64,000 nt of DNA from Bacteroidota bacterium (GTDB lineage Bacteria; Bacteroidota; Bacteroidia; AKYH767-A; JAHEYN01), in NCBI GenBank assembly GCA_023251555.1, contig JAHEYN010000002.1:1-64000 (forward strand), given 5' to 3'. Below, in pieces: positions 43,293-51,214 of the stretch (positions are counted from its first letter, which is position 1; the number at the start of each line of letters is the position of its first letter). Below the pieces are notes generated by a model. That model was given only the letters and a program-made list of their open reading frames with translations, made no database searches and was not told the DNA's origin. Both the position numbers and the translations under genes were made by a program.

Positions 43293-43916
43293 GTTGAGTA
43301 CTGCTCTAAGTTCGCTTATCATCATTGCAGTTGCGCCCCATACGTGATGGCCTGAGATATTGTAATAAGGCACCTCTCTATGCCTTCCGTCTGCCAGCCG
43401 TATGGTTTTTTTGGCTGTTACAGGGTTGTTTAAAATGCCCGGCAAATCTACTTCTATCAGAGTTTCTATTTCATCTTTTTTAAGCCGGAACTGTGGCCTT
43501 TCCGGGGCAGTTCCCACTACGGGGAGTACCAGAAAATTACTTGCAGGGATATATAGTTCCGTAAGTGTTCCCAGTACTGATACATCCCCGCGGGGGATAC
43601 CTATTTCCTCTTCTGTTTCCCGCAGAGCGGTTTCTACAAGGTCTTTATCGGTCCCTTCCATCTTCCCGCCTGGGAAAGCAACCTGACCGCTGTGCACCCC
43701 ATCATACTTTGCGCGAAGGATAAGGAGAATAAAAATCTCACCTTTATCCGGGTACAGCAGTATCAGCACGCTGCCTTTCCGGGGATCTGATTTGTGCATG
43801 AGGGCCATACGTTCAGCCATGGAGGCGGAGAGGGGTGCCATGAGAGCATGAGCTTCGGCTCCGGGCAAAGATTCCCGGAGAGCACTTCGCAGGGAGTCGG
43901 CAAAGCGGGAGAACAT
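43281..43916 (-). CDS. Nudix hydrolase, CoA-pyrophosphatase-like
   Basis: From ATG 43916 the protein has 211 residues. The Nudix box is complete: GKMEGTDKDLVETALRETEE followed by EIG (GX5EX7REXXEEXG), preceded by SGQVAFPGG, which with the overall length fits the NudL/CoA-diphosphatase group (YeaB/CoAse). It would hydrolyse CoA or related nucleotide derivatives to phosphopantetheine and adenosine phosphate. The longer reading to 43949 overlaps the preceding DUF2461 gene. With the chosen start, four bases separate the two, so they form a pair on the minus strand. Confidence 0.88.
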   Translation of the reverse strand: MFSRFADSLRSALRESLPGAEAHALMAPLSASMAERMALMHKSDPRKGSVLILLYPDKGEIFILLILRAKYDGVHSGQVAFPGGKMEGTDKDLVETALRETEEEIGIPRGDVSVLGTLTELYIPASNFLVLPVVGTAPERPQFRLKKDEIETLIEVDLPGILNNPVTAKKTIRLADGRHREVPYYNISGHHVWGATAMMISELRAVLNKKA

Positions 43917-43920
43917 CGGG

Positions 43921-44580
43921 TTAATCCAGCGCCCGGTTGATGAAAGCATTAAAGGGTTCCATCTCCCGGAAAATTTTCAGGATATATGTCCCGAAATCTT
44001 TCGAAAGAATCCGGCTGTCGCTTAAATCGTGAAAGGCGATATAACTCTTGAACTTCAGCAGTTCAATGTCTTTATGTTCTTTCGGAAAATTTCTCGGAGG
44101 CGTTTTCAGTTTGTCGCCCCACAGCTCTCCGAAATAATGCTTAAAACTTTTCCCCGAAATAATTTTCTTAAAAGGTTCCGCGTTATATAATATTTCCTGC
44201 CGGATTTTAAAGAGGTTCGCAGATTCCGGCATGTACACTCCGCCCCCGAGGAAAGATTTCCCGCCCGGCTCTATATGCAGATAATAACCTGCGAGGGGAG
44301 ATTTTTTTCCGCCCGGTACAAAGTAAGCGCCGAAATGGGCCTTGTATGGTTTTTTATCCTTGGAGAAGCGGACATCCCGGTAGATGCGAAAGATGCAATC
44401 TTTCGGTTCAAGAGCTGCCAGCGTTTTATTCATCTTTCCCAGTTCTGCGATGGTTTTCCTGACAAACTCCCTGAAGTCGGAGGTGGCGGCTTCGTACTGT
44501 GAACGGTTTTTCTCAAACCATTCTCGGTTATTGTTTTTCCGGAGCGCTTCAAGGAATCTGAGTGTAGAACTACTGAGCAT
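43921..44580 (-). CDS. DUF2461 family protein
   Basis: The 219-residue protein (ATG 44580) belongs to DUF2461/TIGR02453. The recognisable start is LRFLEALRKNNNREWFEKNR; RIYRDVRFSKDKKPYKAHFG and GYYLHIEPGGKSFLGGGVYM follow. Members are soluble and of unknown biochemical role. The frame's earlier Met at 44601 lies inside the short shared promoter region with serS and is less likely. It is divergent from serS (31 bases) and upstream of the Nudix gene. Confidence 0.9.
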   Translation of the reverse strand: MLSSSTLRFLEALRKNNNREWFEKNRSQYEAATSDFREFVRKTIAELGKMNKTLAALEPKDCIFRIYRDVRFSKDKKPYKAHFGAYFVPGGKKSPLAGYYLHIEPGGKSFLGGGVYMPESANLFKIRQEILYNAEPFKKIISGKSFKHYFGELWGDKLKTPPRNFPKEHKDIELLKFKSYIAFHDLSDSRILSKDFGTYILKIFREMEPFNAFINRALD

Positions 44581-44611
44581 AATTGTTACTTTTACATGCA
44601 AATTAAAGAAA

Positions 44612-45883
44612 ATGCTGGAGCTTCACCACATCAGGGAAAATGCAGAGAAAGTCATACAGCAGCTTTCGGTTAAAAATTTCAATGCGAAGGAAATTATTCC
44701 CCGGGTTATAACGATTGATGAGAAGAGAAGAAACACTCAGAAAGAGCTGGATGCTTTGCTGAACGAGAGTAATGTGCTTGCAAGGCAGACGGGGGAACTA
44801 TTTAAAACGGGGAAAAAAGAGGAGGCGCAGGAACTGAGGGAAAAGAGTACGGCACTTAAGGAACTTATAAAGACACTGGAGCGGCAGTTTTCGGTATTTG
44901 AGAAAGAACTGGAGGATCAGTTGGTTTTACTTCCCAATATTCCCCATGACGCTGTTCCTCCCGGCCGGGGAGCGGAAGGGAATGTGATTATACACGAGGA
45001 AGGGAAGATCCCCGTCTTAAGTTCTGCGGTTCCCCACTGGGAACTGGCTTCGGAATACGGATTGATAGATTTTGAAGCAGGAAATAAAATTACCGGGGCA
45101 GGATTCCCTGTGTACATGGGCCGGGGAGCCAGACTGCAGCGGGCTTTGATAAATTTTTTCATTGACCGTGCGGTTACGGCAGGCTATACAGAGGTGCAGC
45201 CTCCTGTGCTTGTCAACGAAGCTTCGGCATTTGGTACGGGTCAGCTGCCGGACAAAGAGGGACAGATGTATCATGTCGGGGCTGATAATTTATATCTTAT
45301 TCCTACTGCCGAAGTTCCTGTTACCAATTTAATGAGGGACTGTATAATTAATGCTGCTGATTTCCCGTTAAAATATACGGCATATACGTCCTGCTTCAGG
45401 AGGGAAGCGGGTTCGTACGGGAAGGAAGTGCGGGGCTTAAACCGCCTGCATCAGTTTGACAAGGTAGAGGTTGTGCAGGTGCAGCACCCCGACAAGTCAT
45501 ACGATACGCTTGAGGAAATGAAAGAATATGTTGCAGGGCTTTTACGGATGCTTGAGCTCCCGTTCAGGATTGTGAAATTATGCGGAGGAGACATGAGTTT
45601 TGCCTCTGCGCTTACTTATGACATGGAAGTTTATTCTGCTGCCCAGCAGCGGTGGCTGGAGGTAAGTTCCGTTTCAAATTTTGAAAGCTTCCAGTCCAAC
45701 CGGCTTAAACTTCGTTTCAGAGAAGGAAATGCAAAGCCCCGCCTGGCGCATACGCTTAACGGGAGTGCGCTTGCCCTGCCGCGGATTGTCGCAGCGCTGA
45801 TGGAGAACAACCAGTCTCCCGGGGGGATTCATATTCCTTCGGCGCTTATTCCGTATACGGGCTTTGACCGCATCAGCAAATGA
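44612..45883 (+). CDS. serS: seryl-tRNA synthetase
   Basis: SerRS charges tRNA-Ser. With the ATG at 44612 the length is 423 residues, normal for the family, and the N-terminus MLELHHIRENAEKVIQQL begins the tRNA-binding coiled-coil arm (about residues 25-105). The class II core shows motif 2 (CFRREAGSYGKEVRGLNRLH) and motif 3 (AHTLNGSALALPR). The open frame continues upstream to 44384 but only antisense to DUF2461. Its stop overlaps the next ATG (ATGA), so the TPR protein is translationally coupled. Confidence 0.97.
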   Translation: MLELHHIRENAEKVIQQLSVKNFNAKEIIPRVITIDEKRRNTQKELDALLNESNVLARQTGELFKTGKKEEAQELREKSTALKELIKTLERQFSVFEKELEDQLVLLPNIPHDAVPPGRGAEGNVIIHEEGKIPVLSSAVPHWELASEYGLIDFEAGNKITGAGFPVYMGRGARLQRALINFFIDRAVTAGYTEVQPPVLVNEASAFGTGQLPDKEGQMYHVGADNLYLIPTAEVPVTNLMRDCIINAADFPLKYTAYTSCFRREAGSYGKEVRGLNRLHQFDKVEVVQVQHPDKSYDTLEEMKEYVAGLLRMLELPFRIVKLCGGDMSFASALTYDMEVYSAAQQRWLEVSSVSNFESFQSNRLKLRFREGNAKPRLAHTLNGSALALPRIVAALMENNQSPGGIHIPSALIPYTGFDRISK

Positions 45884-47691
45884 GGTCGAGGCTGTACCTT
45901 ATTATTTCATTTACTCTTTTTTTATCCCGGCCCGGGGTTTCGCAGACATTGGTCAACCGTGCGCTTGCAGACCAGTATTTTCTTGAGGGAGACTATGAGA
46001 AAGCGGCTGTTTTTTATGAGAAAGTCACAGGGGATTCTGTTTATACTCCATATCTTACCTGCCTGTTGTCATTAAAAGACTATGAGAAAGCCGAGAAACT
46101 TGTAAAGAAGCAGGTTAAAAAAAAACCAGGGAATCTTATTTATGGGATTGATCTTGGATATGTGTATACATCATCGTCCCGGCCGGATAAGGCTGAGGAG
46201 CAGTACAGAAAAATTCTTGACCAGCTGAAGCCCGACCAGCAGCAGATCATAGCAGTGGCGGCAGCTTTTTATTCCCGGAACAATATTACATACTCCATCG
46301 AAACTTATCTCAGGGGCCAGCGCCTGATGGGATCCCGTTACCGGTTCCGGTTTGAGCTGGCAGACCTTTATTTTTCGAATCATGAAACAGGAAAGGCGAT
46401 TGAGCAATATTTTGCTGCGCTTGAAGAAGATGATCATAACCTTCAGGGAGTGGAAAATGCCCTGCAGGACAGGCTTTACGATGATCCCGAGAAGAAGAAC
46501 AGTGAAGCCTTCCGGGAAATCCTGCTCCGTAGGATACAAAGATCTCCGGACCATGTTGTGTACACCGAGCTGATGTTGTGGTTTCTTATACAGGAAAAAG
46601 ATTTTGAGACTGCATTGGTTCATGCGAAGGCGTTGGACAAAAGGCTTAACGAAGACGGGGGACGCATCATTAGTCTTGCAGTTCTGAGTGTTTCGAACGA
46701 AAATTATGAAGCGGCCATTAATGCGTACCGTTATATTCTCGAAAGGGGAGTGCGTTCTCCCTATTCTCTCACGGCACGGATGGGCCTTCTGAACACCGTT
46801 AACCGGAAGCTGACGTCCAGCGGCAGTATTGATGAAGCAGGGCTGAGGGCGCTTGAACATGATTATAAAGAAGCGCTTGATGACCTGGAAAAAAGTTCCG
46901 CCACATTCCCATTGATGCGCGGCCTTGCGCATTTACAGGCCTTTTATCTCAATAAAATTACAGAAGGGCAGCAATTGCTTGAGGAAGCTGTGCAACTTCC
47001 CGATCTGCGGCCGTCGCTTCAGGCAGAGTGTAAGCTGGAGCTTGGAGATATTCTGTTGTTACAGGGAGATGTATGGGAGGCCACTCTTCTTTATTCGCAG
47101 GTAGATAAAGCTTTTAAAGAAGATCCTTTGGGGCAGGAGGGGAAATTGAGAAATGCGAAACTTTCTTATTATATGGGAGACTTTGAGTGGGCACAGGCGC
47201 AGCTTGATGTACTTAAGTCGGCAACTTCTCAGCTTATTGCCAATGATGCGCTGGCGATGTCACTGCTGATAACTGATAATACTGCAGAGGATTCTGTTCC
47301 TGCGGCGCTTCTTATGTATGCGCGTGCGGATTTGCTCGGGTTCCGGAATAAAGACAGCCTTGCTCTTCTTACGCTTGATTCACTTTTGTCTTTATATCCT
47401 AACCATTCACTGGCAGATGAAGCATATTATAAAAAAGCGGAGATCATGAAGAAACGTGGAAATTGGAAGGAGGCGATTGCTTATTTACAGTCTGTTGTAA
47501 CCCGCTATGGCGAAGGGATCCTCGCGGATGATGCACTTTTCGAAGAGGCGGGTATTTATGAAAAAAGCCTTCATGACCAGGCAAAGGCCATGGAATTATA
47601 CGGGGAGTTGATGACCAGATATCCCGGGAGTACCTGGGTGGTGGAAGCAAGAAAACATTACCGGTCACTCAGGGGAGATCATATCAACTGA
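45880..47691 (+). CDS. exported TPR-repeat protein
   Basis: The 603-residue protein has a signal peptide (LYLIISFTLFLSRPGVSQ) and many tetratricopeptide units, for example ALADQYFLEGDYEKAAVFYE (about residues 28-47), KLSYYMGDFEWAQAQLDVL and ADEAYYKKAEIMKKRGNWKE near the end. It should act in the periplasm or at the outer-membrane inner face as a protein-protein scaffold. It overlaps the serS stop by four bases and is followed after two bases by DUF4286. Gene order serS-TPR-DUF4286 is likely conserved in this lineage. Function unknown. Confidence 0.85.
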   Translation: MRSRLYLIISFTLFLSRPGVSQTLVNRALADQYFLEGDYEKAAVFYEKVTGDSVYTPYLTCLLSLKDYEKAEKLVKKQVKKKPGNLIYGIDLGYVYTSSSRPDKAEEQYRKILDQLKPDQQQIIAVAAAFYSRNNITYSIETYLRGQRLMGSRYRFRFELADLYFSNHETGKAIEQYFAALEEDDHNLQGVENALQDRLYDDPEKKNSEAFREILLRRIQRSPDHVVYTELMLWFLIQEKDFETALVHAKALDKRLNEDGGRIISLAVLSVSNENYEAAINAYRYILERGVRSPYSLTARMGLLNTVNRKLTSSGSIDEAGLRALEHDYKEALDDLEKSSATFPLMRGLAHLQAFYLNKITEGQQLLEEAVQLPDLRPSLQAECKLELGDILLLQGDVWEATLLYSQVDKAFKEDPLGQEGKLRNAKLSYYMGDFEWAQAQLDVLKSATSQLIANDALAMSLLITDNTAEDSVPAALLMYARADLLGFRNKDSLALLTLDSLLSLYPNHSLADEAYYKKAEIMKKRGNWKEAIAYLQSVVTRYGEGILADDALFEEAGIYEKSLHDQAKAMELYGELMTRYPGSTWVVEARKHYRSLRGDHIN

Positions 47692-47693
47692 AC

Positions 47694-47999
47694 ATGATTT
47701 TATATAATGTAACTGTAAATATTGATTACGCTGTTCATGAAGAATGGTTAGAGTGGATGAAGCGGGAGCATATTCCTGAGGTAATGGCTACGGGCTTATT
47801 CACCGAACCCCGCATGCTGCGCCTTATGGGGGATACGGAACCGGGAGGGATTACATATTCTATCCAATACCTCTGTAAAAGCATGGAAGATCTTCAGCGT
47901 TACCAGTCGGAGCATGCTCCGGGGCTTCAGGCAAAACATACTCAGCGCTACAAGGACAAGTTCACGGCTTTTCGCACTGTGCTGGAGGTTGTAAAATAA
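47694..47999 (+). CDS. DUF4286 family protein
   Basis: A 101-residue soluble protein of DUF4286, a Bacteroidota family with a ferredoxin-like (dimeric alpha/beta barrel) appearance: MILYNVTVNIDYAVHEEWLE, the His in KREHIPEVMATG and YSIQYLCKSMEDLQRYQ. No enzyme activity is known. It lies two bases after the TPR gene, so it is part of the serS operon. Confidence 0.88.
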   Translation: MILYNVTVNIDYAVHEEWLEWMKREHIPEVMATGLFTEPRMLRLMGDTEPGGITYSIQYLCKSMEDLQRYQSEHAPGLQAKHTQRYKDKFTAFRTVLEVVK

Positions 48000-48006
48000 T
48001 TCTTTC

Positions 48007-48014
48007 TATCTTTG
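48007..48014 (+). promoter_or_regulatory. -7 element for the DUF1571 gene
   Basis: TATCTTTG is an exact TAnnTTTG match, 26 bases before the ATG at 48041. TTG at 47989-47991 gives a short 15-base spacer. Confidence 0.5.
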
Positions 48015-48040
48015 AATAGCAACCATTCCAGGGGGGAAAT

Positions 48041-48886
48041 ATGAAATTTTCATGGCTGGGATTTCTTCTGTGTATCAGCACCTTTGCCTATCCGCAGGTT
48101 CCTAATGCAAAGGATATTTTAAAGCAAACACTGGCGGCCTGCGATAACCTGAAAACAGCAAAGTACGTGCTCCGGAAAAAGGAGCGTCTTATTAACGGGA
48201 CGCTGAGAGAATCCGAGGCTATCATTAAGCTGAATGTTCATCCATACAAGGCTTATGTTTACAGTGTTTTCCCCAACCCGGGGGCCGAAGTGCTTTATGT
48301 TGCCGGCAGCAACTCCGGCAATGCGCTGGTGAATCCCAACAAGTTTCCGTTTATAAACCTGAATCTCAGCCCGTTCAGCCCTATACTGAGAGAGGACCAG
48401 CACCACACCAGCCTGGACCTTGGCTTTGCTTATATCACATCAGTCATCAAAAACAATATAAGGCAGAATGAAAATTACTTTTACGGGTCACTTGTTTATG
48501 AGGGAGAAACAGAATGGAACAAACGTTCCTGTTACAGGATTTCTATCAACAATAAGAATTTCGGCTACATAGAGTATACCGTACAGCCCGGGGAAAATAT
48601 CACTACCATAGCCATCAAGAGGAACATCAGCGACTATATGATTTTATCTGTCAACTCCGGACTTAAGGGTTATCATGATGTGAAGGGAGGCCAGGTGATA
48701 AAAATTCCCAACTCCTATGCAAAGCAGATTTTGCTGTATGTGGACAAGGCGACATTGCTCCCATTGGGACAGTATATATATGACGACAAAGGATTATTTG
48801 AGGAATATGAGTTGAGCAGTTTTATTCTCAATCCTCTTTTTCAGCCTGAGGAGTTCACGGCCGCATGGAAGGATTACCATTTTTAG
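48041..48886 (+). CDS. DUF1571-like exported protein
   Basis: The 281-residue protein has a signal peptide (LGFLLCISTFAYPQV) and an LolA/LppM-like fold suggested by VLRKKERLINGTLRESEAII, PYKAYVYSVFPNPGAEVLYV and LLPLGQYIYDDKGLFEEYEL. The best fit is DUF1571, found in Bacteroidota and Planctomycetes, of unknown function and probably periplasmic. It has a good -7 box, and rsmA follows after 16 bases, so both may be on one transcript. Confidence 0.75.
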   Translation: MKFSWLGFLLCISTFAYPQVPNAKDILKQTLAACDNLKTAKYVLRKKERLINGTLRESEAIIKLNVHPYKAYVYSVFPNPGAEVLYVAGSNSGNALVNPNKFPFINLNLSPFSPILREDQHHTSLDLGFAYITSVIKNNIRQNENYFYGSLVYEGETEWNKRSCYRISINNKNFGYIEYTVQPGENITTIAIKRNISDYMILSVNSGLKGYHDVKGGQVIKIPNSYAKQILLYVDKATLLPLGQYIYDDKGLFEEYELSSFILNPLFQPEEFTAAWKDYHF

Positions 48887-48902
48887 GGAGGAGGAGAGGT
48901 TC

Positions 48903-49673
48903 ATGATTTTTGTACGTCCCAAGAAACATCTCGGGCAGCATTTCCTGAAAGATGAAAATATTGCAAAGAAAATAGCCGGGGCACTTACCTACCAGGCATA
49001 TAACAATGTCCTTGAAGTAGGTTCCGGAACAGGAGTCCTGACCAAATATCTTTTACAGAAAGATCCTGCCGGATTGGTGCTTATAGAGCTGGATGCGGAT
49101 TCGGTAAGAGTGCTTGAAGAACGCTTCCCGTCAGCAAGAATAATTGCAGGAGATTTTTTAAAAACAGAAATCAGGGATTTTTTCCCGGGGCCTTTTGCCG
49201 TGATCGGAAATTTCCCGTACAATATTTCGTCGCAGATTTTATTTAAGGTTCTCGATAATAAGGAGCATATTCCCGAACTGGTCGGGATGTTCCAAAAAGA
49301 GGTCGCAGAGCGGATTACAGCCATTCCAAGGACAAAGGCATACGGGATAATAAGTGTGTTGGCACAGAGTTTCTACGATACAGAATACCTCTTCACCGTA
49401 AGTGAAAATGTTTTTTTCCCTCCCCCGAAGGTGAAGTCGGCAGTAATCAGGATGAGGAGAAAAGAAGGGGTTCATATCTCCTGCGGGGAAGATTTTTTAA
49501 AAACGGTGGTAAAGACTGCTTTCAATCAGAGAAGAAAAAAACTCATCAATGCTTTACGCTCTTTGCTGCCTGCTGATAGCCGGCTGTTTGCGGAGTACCT
49601 GGATAAGAGGGCAGAAGAGCTTTCCCCTGCTGAATTTCTAGCGCTTGCTGTTTTGCTGTTGGCGAAGAAGTAA
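48903..49673 (+). CDS. rsmA: 16S rRNA (adenine1518/1519-N6)-dimethyltransferase
   Basis: RsmA (KsgA) dimethylates two adjacent adenosines in helix 45 of 16S rRNA using SAM. The 256-residue protein has the opening RPKKHLGQHFLKDENIAKKI, SAM motif I LEVGSGTGVLTKYLL (about residues 38-52), the catalytic GNFPYNISSQI (about 102-112, NFPY) and FFPPPKVKSAVIRMRR. Length and motifs are normal. It converges with the small cytochrome-like lipoprotein gene, eight bases apart. Confidence 0.96.
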   Translation: MIFVRPKKHLGQHFLKDENIAKKIAGALTYQAYNNVLEVGSGTGVLTKYLLQKDPAGLVLIELDADSVRVLEERFPSARIIAGDFLKTEIRDFFPGPFAVIGNFPYNISSQILFKVLDNKEHIPELVGMFQKEVAERITAIPRTKAYGIISVLAQSFYDTEYLFTVSENVFFPPPKVKSAVIRMRRKEGVHISCGEDFLKTVVKTAFNQRRKKLINALRSLLPADSRLFAEYLDKRAEELSPAEFLALAVLLLAKK

Positions 49674-49681
49674 AGGGGAAA

Positions 49682-50029
49682 TCAATTATTAGGGGCACCT
49701 GCATTAATCCAGCACTGAATTTGTTTCCGGTTGTCAAGGGAGCAAGGCCCTGAAGGTGGCATGGACTGATCTTTAATCACTTTGCTTTCGAGGGAGCCTT
49801 TATCTGCAACAGCTTTCAGTCCTGCATAGGCAGTAAAATCTCCCCTGGAGGATCCGGCTTCATGGCAGCCTGAGTAGATGCAACTTGCACTCATGATGGG
49901 TTTAATGTCGGCAGCATATTTAGCGTTGATGGAACTGCAATCAATATTGCTGAGGTCGTTGGGGTTTTGCTTTTTTGAGCAGGAGGCGGCAAGTGCAAGA
50001 AGCAGCAGGAAAGCGGACAGTTTTTTCAT
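49682..50029 (-). CDS. small cytochrome-c-like lipoprotein with CX4CH motif
   Basis: The 115-residue protein has a lipoprotein signal (LLLALAASCSK, lipobox Cys about residue 17). The mature part begins IDCSSINAKYAADIKPIMSA, followed by SCIYSGCHEAGSSRGDF and a candidate Met ligand in SMPPSGPCSLDNRKQIQCWI. This matches small c-type cytochrome-like domains of Bacteroidota, in which the heme motif is CX4CH rather than CXXCH. Whether heme is bound covalently is not certain. Two further Cys (PC, QC) may form a disulfide. It sits alone, convergent with rsmA. Confidence 0.75.
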   Translation of the reverse strand: MKKLSAFLLLLALAASCSKKQNPNDLSNIDCSSINAKYAADIKPIMSASCIYSGCHEAGSSRGDFTAYAGLKAVADKGSLESKVIKDQSMPPSGPCSLDNRKQIQCWINAGAPNN

Positions 50030-50334
50030 CTTAAGATTTTATAATACAAAATTAATGCCGGGTGTGCGATCGGGGTAAAAAAGCAGGATGATTTTAATCA
50101 TAGAGGATAAAGGTATGATTAGAAAACTTATTTTTCTGTTCTTTTATTGTGTCTTTGGGGTTTATGTTTCGTCGTCTATATTTTGCAGGCGCTTTGCGGA
50201 TAGGGGGGTCAGGTGAGTTTCCCTGATGATAAGTTTCTGATTACATATACCTTCTTCTGTGGCGGCCTTTCCCATATAGATAGTGGCAAGGGCAAGGACA
50301 AATGACTACCTTTAAACTTTAAAATACATAGACA
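50030..50334. other. 305-bp gap before the HsdR-N-like gene
   Basis: No coding frame is seen. The only signals are TACCTTTA at 50307-50314, a near-match -7 box 20 bases before the next ATG, and a G-rich stretch around 50202-50216. The gap is unusually long for this gene-dense window and may mark a junction of acquired DNA. Confidence 0.5.
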
Positions 50335-51147
50335 ATGCTGACAAAAGCCAAACAAAGACAACTTTTTAGTTCGCTCAAGGACTACAACAGGCAGTTCCTA
50401 AAGAAAGCCAACCCCGACCTGGACGAATCCGGGACGCGACTAATGATTAATTCATTTTTGACAGAGGTGTTAGGCTATGCTCCTATCGAGGAAATCAAAA
50501 CAGAATACATGATTCGCGGGACTTATGCGGACTACGTTATTCAGTTAAAAGGCGTGCGACACTTTCTCATTGAAGTGAAAGCATACGGGATAGATCTTTC
50601 CGACAAACATCTGCGACAGGCAATCAATTACGGAGCGAATGAAGGTATAGAATGGGCTTTGCTAACCAACGGTAGACAGTTTGAATTTTATAAAATACTT
50701 TTTGAGAAACCAATCAGCGAAAAAAAAGTTTTCTCTATTGACTTATCCGACAGCGCAAAACTAAAGGAGAGCGTTGAGATGATCCAATATATGCACAAAA
50801 CTTCTATCGTAGACAAAGGACTTGATTTGCTTTGGGCAAAGTGCGTAGCGTTAGACCCCAAGTCAGTTGCTGGTCTTCTCAAAAACAAACCCGTTCTCAA
50901 CTTCTTAAAGAAGGCATTGAAAAAAAGGTTCAAGCATAAGTTTTCAGACGATGAAATTTCTCGTTCATTAGACAGAATTATTTATGAAGCAATCCAACTT
51001 GACGACATCAAAGAGGTAACGCTTCGTAAAAAAAGAAAAGGCAGTAACTCTGACATCAGTGATTCTAACGAGCAAACAACTGAGCAGACAGTAACTTCAA
51101 TCGGGGTAACACCTGTAACATCGGGCAATAACGGAGCGAAAAATTAA
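50335..51147 (+). CDS. orphan HsdR-N-like PD-(D/E)XK nuclease-domain protein
   Basis: The 270-residue protein matches the N-terminal domain of type I restriction R subunits (HSDR_N/HSDR_N_2). The PD-(D/E)XK core is Asp66 in GTYADYVIQL and Glu80-Lys82 in FLIEVKAYG, then a QXXXY-like QAINYG and LLTNGRQFEFYKI. There is no helicase domain, and no methylase or specificity gene nearby, so it is not a complete restriction system. The C-terminal third is helical and basic, with a Ser/Thr-rich tail. Base composition seems more A-rich than the neighbouring genes. It borders the T9SS island and may be acquired. Role unknown; defence or repair is speculative. Confidence 0.78.
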   Translation: MLTKAKQRQLFSSLKDYNRQFLKKANPDLDESGTRLMINSFLTEVLGYAPIEEIKTEYMIRGTYADYVIQLKGVRHFLIEVKAYGIDLSDKHLRQAINYGANEGIEWALLTNGRQFEFYKILFEKPISEKKVFSIDLSDSAKLKESVEMIQYMHKTSIVDKGLDLLWAKCVALDPKSVAGLLKNKPVLNFLKKALKKRFKHKFSDDEISRSLDRIIYEAIQLDDIKEVTLRKKRKGSNSDISDSNEQTTEQTVTSIGVTPVTSGNNGAKN

Positions 51148-51214
51148 AAATTACCGCCACCAGTATTTCTTTTCCATGGCTGGAGAATAAATTTGAGGAA
51201 GAGCTTCCCCCGGG

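Noticed and set aside
44384-44611. N-terminal extension of serS
   Set aside because: Antisense to DUF2461; SerRS has the normal length from 44612.
50335-51147. Complete type I restriction system
   Set aside because: No helicase motor, hsdM or hsdS is present nearby.
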